Assembly (NCBI GenBank): GCA_036345935.2
Contig: JADWOT020001859.1
Location: 1 to 64,000, forward strand
DNA length: 64,000 nucleotides
DNA from: Taenia hydatigena
Lineage: Eukaryota; Platyhelminthes; Cestoda; Cyclophyllidea; Taeniidae
Reading direction: 5' to 3'
Both the position numbers and the translations under genes were made by a program. This document shows positions 11,461 to 24,569 of the stretch, in pieces (within the stretch, counting starts at the first letter, position 1; each line of letters begins with the position of its first letter). The notes under the pieces are model-generated. The model worked only from the letters and a program-made list of their open reading frames with translations. It made no database searches and was not told where the DNA came from.

Positions 11461-14400
11461 AATAAACCTCACAGATTAGCCTTAAACCGTGGTCTTCCAT
11501 TTTGTAGCTTTGACTGCTTAGCTCATAAGTCTTCTTTCTTTCTGTTCCAATCGTCCGTTCTTCCCTTTGTTATCCTACTCAAGCGCTCCGATTATGATAG
11601 TGGTAGCCAGTTTCCACTACTGAATATTTCCCTGCATGTGTAATTTCCGGATGCTCTGCCGCATTTACGACGGAATCACAGTTTAAGTGCGAGATTGCAG
11701 CTCAACCTCTACTTTATTGCCTTTTTGCCAATTGCAGTATTGAGGGGAATGGTCGATTAGTCTGTGATTTATCCTACCCCTAGCCTTACCCTAAGAACAA
11801 CAGCCTGGGTTTTTGAACTATTTTTTGTAATTGCTTAGTCCATTTGCTGAGTTTGCTTGCAGTGTAAAGCATTAAACTTTGTAGCCTAGAATTCAAATGT
11901 ATATAGGTTTGGAAGTAAACTAACGCAAACAATCTTCTGCATCTTTCCCTTAGTGCTGTTTTAAAGAACAGCCTAAATGAAGTCAAAACAGGTCGTCCAC
12001 ATGCTCTAAACCTCCAGATCGGCTGGATTCTCCACAAATATGAACCAATTAAGTGAGTTGACCTCTGCATCTAATAGTATTTGCCTTAATTCGATGCGCC
12101 TGTAGAAAGATCCTAATCCTAAAAGCTTTTCGAGCCCACGAATTGCATCCTAATTCAAATGACCACAATATTTTCCATAGAGGCTTCTAATTTGTAGAAA
12201 AATAAAGGTTGGGCCTCACGAGTCCGCTTTCTATAGAATACATCCTTCCCTAAGTTTTCTTAATAAATTAGGTTTTTTTGATAGCCAATCCGTGTTTTAA
12301 CGCAAAAAATACAACAGCAAGAACGTGGTTGCGAATATGCCTGATCCGAGACGTTTTGCGATTAACCAGAGGATGGATTTAGATAACACCTGGGCGAGAT
12401 GCTTGCCATGCATACAATAGGGCTTTGAGCTGGTGACAGGGCATGGGAGTCAGTTCACCTCGAATTAATGCAGCGGCAAAGGTGATCAGCCGCTCAGAAC
12501 TCATACTTTGAGTGAATGAGCATTCACTAATGCCCTCCGGAAATCGGCTTTGCAGATTAGATATTATAACCAACGTCCAGTTTGATCAAAATTAGGTACC
12601 CCTAGGCTCTGCATTCAATTGCTTTTGTATCATATTCTACCTAACCAAACCTGCACAAGTGCCTACATCATTGCTAGACAACGCGTTTTTAATTGGGATC
12701 CCCACAACAGCGGCAAATAGAAACGTTCCACGAGACCGAATATTCATCTCTTCTTTATTTTATAGTTCTAATAGACTGATATTAGTTCTCCCATCAATTC
12801 TGTTCCCGCCTTTTTGATAACGTTTCCTTACGCATTCAAAGACGATTCTATCCGTCCACCCAGTTTGAACGCTTAAACGCAAATAAAAAAGGCCACTGAA
12901 ATAAAATTGATCCTTTCCGACGAGGTCTGTAGCGAAATTCCACTTGACGCCTATTTCTTCGAAAGCTGGAAGTGCATTTTTCCTTATCAGTCATTGTTTG
13001 ATATCATATCACCATTTGTGAACCTGAAAAAATCTTGAAATCGTGACAGCGTAGATAAACACTCAACTTTTGCTGTATGATACCAGCACATTAAAAAAAC
13101 TGCTTGTGAAGTCAGTCCAGCAATAGAAACAGAGGCATGTTGCTACTTATCTTAATTTTGGGCACAATGAATCTAGCAAATTTGCTATAACAGTGACGAG
13201 GCTTAGTGGCTCATTTGGAAGTAAACAAAACACACGCTCATGGGTGAAGACCTCGCGTAACCTCCGTCTTAGTGTGCCATTGGTGTGGTTCAAACGATGG
13301 TGAAGAAGTCTGGCCCCGACAATGCATGCGATCATTTTAACGATTTAAGGCTAGATAAACAGAATGGCTTTGTTTCAATTAGGTCTGCAAAGGGTCGTTG
13401 CCTACTAGTTAAGTGGCACCCGTTTTATAGTATCGGCATTTGTTAATTTAGCTGACCTAGGACCCTCCCTCCTCTTTCTTTTTATTTCTCCGTTTTCTTA
13501 CAGCGCTGCCCGTTAAAGAAGTTACCACGAAGTGATAGAGCATGCGAAATACGATTAATGCCGTCTATAACGTAAAATCGAAGATATTCGGTCGCCTCCT
13601 TCTGTGACCTGACATCGGATCCCATCATTCTCTTTGATAAATGTCGGCAATGACGCCATAGATTCCCTCTTACGATGGCTACCTAAATCGGGCACTATCT
13701 GCATCTTCAAGGCCTCCCTTACGAGATTTCCTTGCAGCATCATCAACGCGATCAGCATTTGCTTCTCGCTGATCCAATATCCACAAATTTCTCTTCGTTT
13801 TCTTTTCTTAAACAGCTTTTACCTAAATCTTCCTCCCATTTTCGGCGCTACTCATTCTTACCATTTTGCATCTCTTTCTTCGTAGGCGTTTTCGTAAAGG
13901 AATACAGCTCTTTTATAGCTTGTGTCTCTTCCTTTCATAACGCCTTCTTGCAATCGTAGCGCCTACAATGAACAACTTCTAGGTGCGAAAATTTCATATC
14001 AAATGTTTGGATACAGCCTCTGTCTCCTACATGAGCCACCAGATTTAACTGCTTTGTAGCAATTTGTTCCGCGCAGACCTGTGTCATTGGTGCTGTAAAT
14101 GCATGCACGAAACAGGTGAGTGAACATACAATTCATCAAAGCGGGCGTGGTAGTTGACGCAAATAGATCACTAGCGCTTGTTGTCTGATGTAGATGCGCA
14201 TGTGACCTGGTGTTGGCCATGCAGCGGTTCACACTATGTGTTGCTTCCTCATCTTTCCTTCAAATAACACCCATCAGAAAACACTTTGGTGAGCTAGAGT
14301 TTTGCTCCTTTGCCTGCCTACGTGTTTGGCGACAAGTGGGCAGTACCAATGCTTGATTGAATGAGCGAGTGGCATTAGAATTCAGTGGGTTCTCGTATGG

Positions 14401-14465
14401 CATCGATGCCATGGTTAATTTCGACACTGACGATGACGGTGGTGAGAATTGTTTCGGTAAAGTCT
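11461..14465. other. Centre of P1, left of the gap; no recognisable gene
   Basis: No arm-to-arm similarity was seen here and no ORF belongs to a recognisable family. Several AT-rich and pyrimidine-rich stretches but no clear exon. It runs into the N gap. Confidence 0.4.
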
Positions 14466-15037
14466 NNNNNNNNNNNNNNNNNNNNNNNNNNNNNNNNNNN
14501 NNNNNNNNNNNNNNNNNNNNNNNNNNNNNNNNNNNNNNNNNNNNNNNNNNNNNNNNNNNNNNNNNNNNNNNNNNNNNNNNNNNNNNNNNNNNNNNNNNNN
14601 NNNNNNNNNNNNNNNNNNNNNNNNNNNNNNNNNNNNNNNNNNNNNNNNNNNNNNNNNNNNNNNNNNNNNNNNNNNNNNNNNNNNNNNNNNNNNNNNNNNN
14701 NNNNNNNNNNNNNNNNNNNNNNNNNNNNNNNNNNNNNNNNNNNNNNNNNNNNNNNNNNNNNNNNNNNNNNNNNNNNNNNNNNNNNNNNNNNNNNNNNNNN
14801 NNNNNNNNNNNNNNNNNNNNNNNNNNNNNNNNNNNNNNNNNNNNNNNNNNNNNNNNNNNNNNNNNNNNNNNNNNNNNNNNNNNNNNNNNNNNNNNNNNNN
14901 NNNNNNNNNNNNNNNNNNNNNNNNNNNNNNNNNNNNNNNNNNNNNNNNNNNNNNNNNNNNNNNNNNNNNNNNNNNNNNNNNNNNNNNNNNNNNNNNNNNN
15001 NNNNNNNNNNNNNNNNNNNNNNNNNNNNNNNNNNNNN
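14466..15037. other. Assembly gap (572 N)
   Basis: Run of undetermined bases. Its nominal length may not be the real one. Open frames reported across it have no meaning. It lies within about 1 kb of the axis of the P1 inverted duplication and interrupts the R4 repeat, so local structure may be unresolved here. Confidence 0.98.
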
Positions 15038-15720
15038 AGTGTTACTTTTAGCATCTCTGACAGTCAGATGTTCTGACACAGACAAAGCGATTCCAGCAAG
15101 ACCACACACATCAGACAGGACTGTATAAATGTTCCAGCGCCGCATTTCAGACCCCTGAAGTAAAGCTGGTGAAGATAACTCAGCAGATATGTCCACAGAC
15201 AACAAAATTAAATAGATCGCCCTACCTTCGCCTGTCTGTCTACCCAAACCTCCATCAACCAAATGAACCAATTAACAGATAAATGAAAAGATCGTAAGTT
15301 AATAAAGAGATGAAGCCTAACGCTTGCCAATTCACATTTGCCCGTGTCTTGAGGTAATCAGAACTATTAATCTGGCTAACATAAGAGAGACTCCATACCT
15401 GGGCTTTTGCCTGTCTCCTCAGCCCATCAGCCGGTTATTGGTCCCAAGGAAAAAAACAGCTAAAGCCAAGGCTGCTTACTATTATGACCAAGGGGAGGGT
15501 AACGAAGATTACATCGGGTCTAATACACTGCTACAGCGGGAGAGGCGAACAAGTTGAGGTTATCAGTGGGTTGCCTTCCAACTTATCACCGTTTACAATG
15601 AACACTTCGTTCATAAGCATTTCAGAGGCAGGCACTTCTGGATGCTACTTTTGACAATAATAAATGTGCACATTTCCGCGGTTTACACAGGAAACAATAA
15701 ACAACCATACCCGTGTCCTA
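15038..15720 (-). repeat. R4 repeat, copy 1 (cut by the gap)
   Basis: The reverse complement of this segment aligns with 34450-35192. Landmarks shared in order are CAGTCCTGTCTGATGTG, GGGTGGATAGACAAGCGAAG (here GGGTAGACAGACAGGCGAAG), AAGTTGGAAGGCAACCCACTGA and AGTGCCTGCCTC. Similarity continues up to the gap edge, so the element probably extends into it. Both copies can be read as WVDRQAK followed by GRS, but this copy then meets a stop. Nature of the element unknown. Confidence 0.6.
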
Positions 15721-15879
15721 TTCCCTGCCTTCTTGCTCATTTGACGCCTAATATCCCGTCAAATCTGAGTATGGGTAAGGGCCAGTGTTGGATTGGAGGC
15801 GAGAAGTAGTGACCCACAGGGGTAGTGCGGGATGAAAGCCCAAGGAGAGGAAAAGGAGGAGGCGGGAAGGAGGTGAGGT

Positions 15880-16440
15880 ACCCACCGTGAAAGAGCAGCC
15901 TATTCACAAGCTGCGTAAATAGGTGAGCAATTTGCTTGGCACAAACACATCGTGGGCCACGTTAGCACGTACAGAGTTGTGTCAACTTGCTGTGCGAGAG
16001 ATGATTCTGATCTGCTCAAGATGCAACTAGTGATTGGCTTGACGTGACGGACTGTTCGGTTGTTTAGCTCATCTGATTCATGCCTTTTGTAATGAGGGTC
16101 ATTGAAGTCAAATAGTTGCAACAATTGGGTGGCAGCCACTTTATCAGCGCTATCAAAGGCCAAGTTGAAAGTGCTTTTATACAAACAGCTGCAAGGGTTC
16201 GCCATGCCTTGAATGGTTCGAATTCGGCTACTGGAAGACAGCAAACACGGGCATTTTAATTGTTCTCCTTGGGCTATATAACAGTTGCATAATGCCAGAT
16301 TCGTAAGTGAAGGAATTGGCCCACACCTGACTGTCTGGCTTGAATTGACTTCCTCCTGATGACAAATAACTTCAAGCCAAATGTATTCGTGTAGCACTTG
16401 GAGGCTTTCCTTAAGACGAGGGACAAGGGGTCATTGCCGA
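15880..16440 (-). repeat. R2 dispersed repeat, copy 3 (partial)
   Basis: Aligns with 2850-3405 and with 63250-63725 in the same orientation. Read on minus it stays open for 165 codons (16397-15900), though comparison with the other copies suggests one single-base indel near 16180. Shared protein blocks are LLQLFDFND, HVKPIT and SSLAQQVDTT. This is the most open of the four R2 copies. No domain recognised. It lies between the P1 centre and the right arm and has no partner in the left arm, so it probably inserted after the duplication. Confidence 0.55.
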
Positions 16441-18299
16441 CGTGCAGAGTAGGTGACGTTAAAAGGACTTACTTGCACGACCCAGAGGTTCACTCCACCA
16501 TGAAGTGCTTGCCATCAGCCTTGCTGCTAAAGATACCTCAACAAAGCCGTAATTTAAACTCCAAACAATGAAAAAAGCACGTCTATCGATTCATACACCA
16601 TCATTGATCGATAAGACGCTATTGCAATCCTGTCAAAGCAACAGTCAACAGCGGGTCTCTACATCCCTCACTTGACCACACATCGTGGCCATTGTTGTTA
16701 TTGAGGCGCAGTCAGTAGATGCCCACTCAAGGTAGCCGTAGAGATGAAGAGATGGAATATGTCAATGAGTAGGTATGTTTCTTTATTGTGGTCCTGTAAA
16801 GGCGTATGAAATGGGGATATTAGCTGTCGGCTGCAAGAGCATTTTAAACTTGTATCAATCACGAGCAACCATTAGATATGTTAACTTTTTATAATTCACT
16901 TTACATTCTTCCGTCCTACCTTCACATGTAACCAACTGCCCACCCTCCTTGTGATTTAAATTTCCTCCTTCGTACCCCCATGCAACTAATTCGATCTTCC
17001 TTCCTAGTAGCTTCCTATTATATAGCAGCGTCTACATTTGATCCTTATCATTTTTGCGCCTTGGCTACCACTCCCTGCCAAAACCGGGAAGCACTCCTTT
17101 ATGTGCAAGTGATTGGTCCACCACATGATCGTTCGAGACCCACAAGACAATGAGAAATGTGCTGATCAACGTCCTCTTGCCCACACAGCATGAAAATAAG
17201 TAAGCCCGACTATATTATTGGTAAAACAAGATGTAGGCTAGTTGCTTTAAGACTTTTCTCGTCTATTTGCTTTTGGAAAAAATTGTTCAAGTGTCAGGGC
17301 CTCGTACTTCAAGGTGTAGAAAAGTGGGGGAAGGAGGCATTTTGTTGTTTTATTATTATGACGGGACCACTGATTATGGAATAATTGTTTGATAAATAAA
17401 TGCAGAGTTAAATAAGAAATCCACCTTCAAAACAGGTTCTGCGATTCAAAATTTTCTTTACTTTCCTGATTTAACCGTTTCCTTTTATTTGATTACTCTC
17501 CATTCACAGGACATGTTTCGCAATTGTACTACTCTCACTTGAGAAAAGGAGTTATTCGCGAATAGTCGGAGAGCCTTCCCGTTCCTTCGGCAGCATAGCA
17601 ATCACCTTTTAAATGCCTCACCTCTACTTCAATGTCTTGAGGCACTTCCTGTTGAGGCGTTACAGACACGTTTATGATCCAGTCGTAAGAATTTCGTTGC
17701 AACGCCTAGAAACCAAAACCATCACTTCTTGATCCAACTGGTAGGCACTTGGTTGCACAGCTACTCAAGTAATTCAGTAAAGAGGTAGAAACAGAGAAAC
17801 CTTAAACGCGCATTGAAAAAAGGCGGTCGTTTCAGCATCCCCTGTCCTTTCCTCCATTCTGTGTCCCTCACTCTCCCCTTGCCGCTTATTCCAGTGGTTG
17901 AAGTATGTAAGTATGGTGCGCCAAGTGCCACTAACAAGTCTACCCAAAAGCACTAAAATGTGGCCACGGCATAAGTTGGCAGCCTATGTTGCCAACATGC
18001 TTATATGCCTAGTCCCTAAGTCCTCCTCTTGATCTAGTTGCCACCAAACTTACGGAAGGAAGTGGAAGGCAGTAGAGCTTAATATCGATTGTTGCGTACT
18101 CTGAAGTACTATTGGCCTCCTGTTCTTATCATTCGATGTGTGTTAGATTCTAAGCTAATTATATGGGCTTTGATTTGACGTGTTTTATTTTTGGTCAAAC
18201 ATTTAATCCTCTCATCAAGCTTTTGTAGGTATTTCCTCATGCACATCATCAACAAACTCGCCACTGAATTCATCGGTCAGGTGGGTTTGCACACAATGT

Positions 18300-18620
18300 T
18301 GCTATTTCTTGCGAACTCTAATTTTATTGCACCAGAGGTGTTGTAGTTGTTGCCGCGATTTTCAAGGCACTGACCGCTGTGCCATGAACTCAAAGGTGTG
18401 CGATTCTGCGAGTTACAGGATGGCAAAGTCGCAGCCAAACCAGATTTTAAAAGTTGGAGCTTGCAGGAACCTCATCATCATCATCATTACTTAGGCCCTG
18501 AATTTTGTTATAGATGATCGCTCAGAGCTGTGGACGAATCTTCAAGCTTAAGCCGTAGATACCGCTGTGCTGACATGAATTCAAGTTGTGCGACGATTAG
18601 TTGTCATCCTTCATGAGCCT
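18300..18620 (-). repeat. R1 dispersed repeat, copy 3
   Basis: Reverse-complement partner of 9080-9470 and of 1050-1385. It carries a short CAT microsatellite (about 18473-18488) where copy 1 has a GATG-rich stretch, so the repeat may end in or be adjoined by a simple repeat. Confidence 0.55.
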
Positions 18621-20009
18621 GACTCATTTTTACTACGGTCTCAGGAGGTATTTGTGTTTTATAGGAGACTTACCTGTGAAAGCTCTATCGGCGACGCTGC
18701 GTTGACTTCTTCCTCGTCAGAAACTCTTTCCAAAAGCAGTAAGAAGAGGAGTCGCGAGTGAGGTAGAAGCAAGAGATGCCTTCACACCCACATCTTCAGG
18801 TGCCGCCTTTCGAAGCAACTCTTTCTTATTCATTCACGTTTGCTTTACCATGCAGACAATCGGTGCAGCAGAGAACAATACTTCAACGCATTGCATTTAT
18901 TTCGAGTTAACTCCCCACACTTCTCCTTTCCTCTACTTCTTTTTTAGTGCCAAACTATGTTATGCTTCTCAGTTAGGAAGATACGCTTATTACTTCATCT
19001 TGGCGGAATGTTTTTCCTGTTCTTGAAATCCAGTTAGGACTTGGGGTTGGCTTCAGCGCCCACTGGTAGGGTGTCAGGATTACCACCTAGGAAACTTGAT
19101 GTGAGTGATGGCTTGCGCTCTCTCGAAATGGAACCCGAAGTCTGCAATTTACGACTAGACTCGAGCCACTGGTTGAGTAGATCACATTGTAGCACTTCAT
19201 CACTTTTTAGAGCAAAGATGGCATCAAGGAAAGGGATATTGCGGTGCCACAGTTGGCATTCACAGTTTCATAGCACCTTCATGAGTCAAAATGGAGCCAA
19301 AAAAAAACATTTTTAATCAACAGGTGCCAATTTTTGTGGAAATAGCTGCATACCAACGTAAACTAGCATCTATTTGGTTCACGAGATGATAATGAAATCT
19401 ACTTTATAGCTAAGATTCGGGGAGATATAGATGCAAATTTACCTACCGCACTTGTCAAAAATCGAACTTAATGTATTGCCAAAAATGTGTTTCAGTAAAG
19501 TATTTGCATTACTAAAAACAGAATTTTGGAACCTTTCTAACCTGGCTTTAACAATCAATGAAAATCTTGGCACTTTAGCAACAGCGATTTTGTAGAAACC
19601 CCTACTTGACTCCAGTATGGTGAAAGACCGATCCTATTTGAGTCCATACGTTAAAAAAATATATATTTAACCCCTTTGGTTGACAACTTGGTTAATTTAT
19701 CAGCTTTACAGCCTAATTGTTAATGGGTACAGTTACTTATGACCAACCCATCAACCTCCATTAGTTTTGGCTCCAAGGCGACTTCCATCGGGACAACAGG
19801 AAACAAATGCAGTTTTCAGCTAGACGATGAGAAAAAAGTAGGAAGGTTCAAAAAGCAAATTAATCGTCATAATACAGAGTCACCTAGACCAAAATTTAGA
19901 CAAATCACCTAACCCGTCCCCTACACCCCTTTAATAAATTGACATGATTAAGACTCCCGAATCTTATTCATCTGACCCGTAATCCTAGACCTTATTGGCT
20001 CTCACGGTT

Positions 20010-20017
20010 TATAAATA
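20010..20017 (+). promoter_or_regulatory. TATA-like box of homeobox copy B
   Basis: TATAAATA 56 bases upstream of the copy B ATG (20073), preceded by TTATTGGCT; matches the arrangement upstream of copy A. Confidence 0.5.
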
Positions 20018-20072
20018 CAGTACGTAATTCAGTCATGAAAACGGCGCAAAACTGTGTGGACACAATTCCGTC

Positions 20073-21794
20073 ATGTCTAACTTTACAGTGAGAAAACTTC
20101 TAGACCTCCCTGATCCTGAGCAACCTGAACACCTGGCGACGCTGCAAGCAGACGGTATTTTCTATCAAATTGCTTTATCACTCTATACGTATCGCCTCGT
20201 TTGCATGCATTTGTACTTTTTACCACTTCGTTTATCGGTTATTATGAGCTGAAGTTTAACTCACTTGCTGTCCTTTGTAGCTGTCCTTATCTGTAGCCAC
20301 AGTAGCACACCTACTGTAGAAGAAACTCGACATCATTCGTTCAGGCCCATTTATTTTCTTATTCACACACCGGTCAGGGTTGGCTTTGGAGAACTGTTTT
20401 GCAGTGCTTCTCACCAGTGTCATTGCTATTTTGAACCATCGTACAAAAAATAGTACACTCGGTGTAAATAAGTCCTGACGCAAATAAATGTGAAGGTGAC
20501 ATGTTCTTATTCCACTCGCTTCGCTTTCACAGGTAAACCGAATACGGAGGGCCAAGTTGTACTCGATGGAAGGACAAACTCGGATCCTCAGCAATTAGCC
20601 ATATCGGCTTTATTACCAACCGTGCAAAAGCAGATAAAACAGGCAACACCTCCTCCGTCACAAAAGGTGGATGAGATGGTCTCTGCTCTGACTAAGCCTC
20701 CGGTATCTTCAATAACCATCCCACTCCTTATGCACTCGATACAGAGCAACGATGAGGACATACAAACTCAGCTGAATTCTTTGCAGCCAAAACGGCAAAA
20801 AACTGATGAGATCACTTCCAATGAAGCAGATATCTTAGAGGCGACGCCTGTATTTCCACCACACAGTACTCAATTCGCTGGCTCTTCAAAGTCCGAACTA
20901 CAACAGACATCCTGCATCGACATGTCTTTACACCACGATGAAGGCTCAGGTCAACCTCAATCCACTACTACATTGCCAACCTTCTCAACAACGAACCCAC
21001 TCTCATCGCCAAGCACCTGCCGACAACCTTCGGCAAACGTCTTCTCAATTCCAGATTTCTTTCTCCTCCAGCAACCTACTGACACCGTATCCATGCCTAA
21101 TTCAGCAAACTTCACTACAACGCCATCCACAGAGCAATCTCAGATGCATCATACAGCATCTGAGGCATAAAGACAAGACAGCCGCATGGTGCCCTTTACC
21201 CCGTACCACCGCAATATGCAGGAACGCAAAGAATTGGCGCGTCGCATCAACTTGAATGAGGATCAGGTTGGTTGAGCGATAGGGTGCTAAATAAACCCTT
21301 TAATCGACAGCTATTAGTGTGTAGAAATTAATTGTCTGCGATTGAGTCGTCTAGCTTCGTCATTCTTGTGAATTTTCTGTTAGTTTATGGAGTGGTTCCG
21401 AAATCAGCGCTACAGAATGAGGAGAGCTGGTGGGAAAATTTCCGACAACGAGACATCTGTGGCACAGCCAAAGATTTGTGACATGGAGAAAAGCATCCCA
21501 TCAACCGACACGTGCGACAGCGGCCCCAGTGAAAGCTTCAGAACCACTGACAGCTCCCAATCGCAAAAGGAGCTTCAACAAATAACAACGCCATTGAAGC
21601 AACCTCATTCAGGAGGAGATGGTGATGTGTTGTCGAGGCAAAAGCAGTGATTTAGGGCACTAGCGGAGTGGTTGGAAAAAAAGCTTGCTGCTGTAACGGA
21701 CCAAAAGCAGGATGGTAAAGACGAGGAAATGAGGGAACATGTAGAGCTGACGAAGCGAGTTATTCGCTTTCTCTATGAAGTGTCTGCTAATTGA
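20073..21794 (+). pseudogene. NK-2-class homeobox pseudogene, copy B (best preserved)
   Basis: Exon 1 20073-20154 encodes MSNFTVRKLLDLPDPEQ (TN-type motif) and ends before GTATTT. Exon 2 20533-21266 follows TTTCACAG in matching phase and stays open for 212 codons of Ser/Thr/Pro/Gln-rich sequence before TAA at 21168, where copies A and D have CAA. In the same frame the homeodomain follows (FTPY, then NMQERKELARRINLNEDQ), but about 13 codons of helix 1 and the following loop are missing in frame. The intron falls exactly after residue 44. Exon 3 from 21384 gives WFRNQRYRMRR (Trp48, Asn51, Tyr54 kept) and a tail ending SAN-stop at 21794, interrupted by TGA near 21649. Two stops and the homeodomain deletion make a normal DNA-binding product unlikely. 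A truncated product carrying the TN motif, without the homeodomain, remains possible. Confidence 0.8.
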
Positions 21795-21900
21795 TCTTAA
21801 CCACCTTTCATTTAGTGGCTGTGATGTTAATGTCTAATGTTCCAACTGCTTTGCGGTGCTTGTAGCATGTTTTGATGACAGCCATTTTTCAAAATGGTTG

Positions 21901-24569
21901 GAAGTCACCATAATAAAGTGTTTCGTAGGCACACCAATTTCATTGTTCATATTCTATGCTGAAACAATTTACTTTGACTCGTTTTCGAGCTGTAGAGCAC
22001 ATTTAAAATGCCTCCATCAGATGTTATCATCCTTTCGACACAAAAGGTCATTTAGTTATTTTCGGTATGCATTTGGTCATACATTTTGGTTGTAAAGCAT
22101 CTGCATCTGCTTCACAGCTCGAATTAAGCTATTAGACGCTTAAGGTTGTGTATAGGGCACAGTTTAGCATCACACGCAGGCCTTGATTTCAGTCGCCGGA
22201 TTGTAGCCAATTAAAGGTTTAATGGTTAGCAGGTCTACTGCCATGCTATCGACTCTTAAAAACTAATCCACAGAAGTCGAAAGTAATCATGCAGGCAAGA
22301 AGGAAGGTGGATGCTGTGCCATTCCATTGGAGGCAATGGAAACCCATTCAACTCATCATCATCATCATCTATGTCAAGTAAGTTTAGTGTGGTGGAAGGC
22401 GGTGGGCAGACTGTTACAAAATGGGTTTACTTTGAAGTGGCTGTGATTCCTAGCAGTCACCTATGAAGCGCTGCAGTTCGATTGCCATGAAGATGCTCAC
22501 GAGCGTTTACTGGCTTCGCTTACTTCATGGAAAGCAATTTAGGCCAACCAGAGCAGGAGCGTTCCTCTAACTCCCTTAAACATATCTTGGTTCGGAAGCT
22601 GATCGCTGGTCAGACAGTGACGAAATGTAGTTTTGATATCATACAATTTTATTATTTATTCATCATGCATGCCACCCAAACAACATTCCTTATGTGCTGA
22701 TCTTGAAGTACAGTGTCTAGTAGTTTGCTAGAATGAGTTTGATGCAATTACCGGGATAATGTGCTAGCACATGAAACCATCCTGGCCATGCATTGAACTG
22801 GAGGGGATTGTGACATGCACGGGAGGGGAAGAGCTCTGCAACGGAAAAGCATACGCGTGCAGCGCCTGCCAGAAGCCACAGTCTGCCACGAGACTCGCTC
22901 GCATCCATTGAGCGCCTCCTATTTACATTTTCTTGTTAAGCAGGTTAGTAGACGCGCAACCAATTCTGTTCTGTAATAATAAAAAATCTGTTACGCTGCA
23001 CTCAGTGTCGCACAATGGCAAAGGCCTTCTCTGCCTAAATGTCTGTCACATTTACTGCACTTAGTCATAAGTATTACTCCACGGGTTGTGAAGGCTGTTT
23101 TATAACAGGAGGTAAGAATAATGCGTCAACAAAGAGTGTAGACCTAAAGATTGTAGGAATAATTTAAAGGTGACAGGTGAATGCATTACTACTCTGACTA
23201 AGTCATTAAGGCTCCTTTAGTCAGGTAAATATGCAGCACAATTTCCACGTCATTTGTCAAGAATGACAGGTCCAAACTACATTAGCAGCTGCGACGAATC
23301 TTCTCATTCCCTACATCTTTGCACAGAACATAGTAAATCGAGCACATTTAACGTCTATTGTACTTTATCCACACTTTGGTCTCGATGACTTTGGCGTACA
23401 GCTACTGATTTTGCGTCAGTAACCGACATGCAACGACGCGAACTCAAGTGGAGTGAAGGTAGCACACTGAATCATCACCTTGGCCTGTGTGCATTAGTAA
23501 CCTACTGATCGCTGCATTAATTAGCCTCTGAGTCAAGGCTTTGCCCAGACATGTAAATGCTTCCCTCTGATCACTGCTCGACCACGTCAACGAGAATTAC
23601 AACAGAGGAGTATAGGAACGCCTGGTTGTGGCGACATAGGCAGGAGCAAAAGAAGCAATTTAACACACCCTCACAACTACAACGTGAGACCTCCTGCAAC
23701 TATACCTGTGGCTGGACAGAGACATGTGGGCTGTGGGCAGTAGTGCTTGCATTCTCTACCCCACTTAGGATGGATTGTTTAAGCTGCCTTGTTATACGAA
23801 TTAACGCTTCATCCTAAACTGTCCGTACACTTCTTCTCCCTGTTCTTAAATGAGCCAAAATACTTGGTCACGTGGGCTAGAACGAGATAATTACCAATGA
23901 GAGTCAATCTTCTGTTTGTTGACATCCTCAACGCAATGAATAGTTTATTCAATTATATTTACTACTTCACGCGATATTTTGGTCATGATGGAGGTGAGGG
24001 TGGTAATTGAGCTGTCGCTCGTTGGAATCAACCAAGATAGACATTAGGTAAGCACCGCAAAAGACAAATTCCGAAACACCTGATGATGCACTCAACTCAG
24101 GTGTCAATGTGTGGCTGGAGCATGCTTTGACCTTTGTGGTGGGATAAAACGTGCCGAGTAGAATAGGTCACACCGCTACCTTTCCAAGCCAGAGTGTCAT
24201 CAATGCTGACCAACCGACAGGTCGTAAAACAATGAAGTCGGCTTGTCTAAACAACTACAGCATGTGCTCCATTCATTTACGTTATCCTCGAATTGGCAAA
24301 AAATAATCCCAACGTAACACACTGACTGCTCTAAATGCCAACATATTAGCCTGCTGCATTTTGCATCCATTTTTGTTAAGTCAGTTAACCGACGAGCTTT
24401 CGCATTTGCACATTCCTCTTTGCAGCTCACTTTCCTGCACCATCTGTCCTTCCTCTGTATTCCCTCGGAGGTGCCACATTTGAGTGCCTTTGTCTGCTGC
24501 CGGTTGTGCAATATTGTGTACCACTTAAAGTGACAATAAGCCTTTATTCATTTACTTGTTTATTTTCGC
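21901..24569. other. No recognisable gene
   Basis: Only short unrelated ORFs. A CAT/ATC microsatellite lies at about 22350-22370. No shared repeat or splice-consistent gene model found. Confidence 0.4.

Larger units (their letters stand above)
16510..21900. repeat. Right arm of old inverted duplication (P1)
   Basis: Mirror partner of 5380-11460 (block pairs listed there). It includes homeobox copy B on plus and R1 copy 3 on minus. The 3' flank of the homeobox gene is also shared: the AGTGGCTGTGATGTT block at about 21815 recurs in reverse complement near 5597. Ends approximate. Confidence 0.65.

Noticed and set aside
14260..15271. Four long open frames of 239-298 codons
   Set aside because: They exist only because the N gap is translated as open; real sequence at the ends is short and unrecognised.
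15900..16397. 165-codon minus-strand ORF as an independent gene
   Set aside because: It lies within R2 copy 3; the other copies are broken and alignment suggests an indel in this one. Reported as repeat instead.
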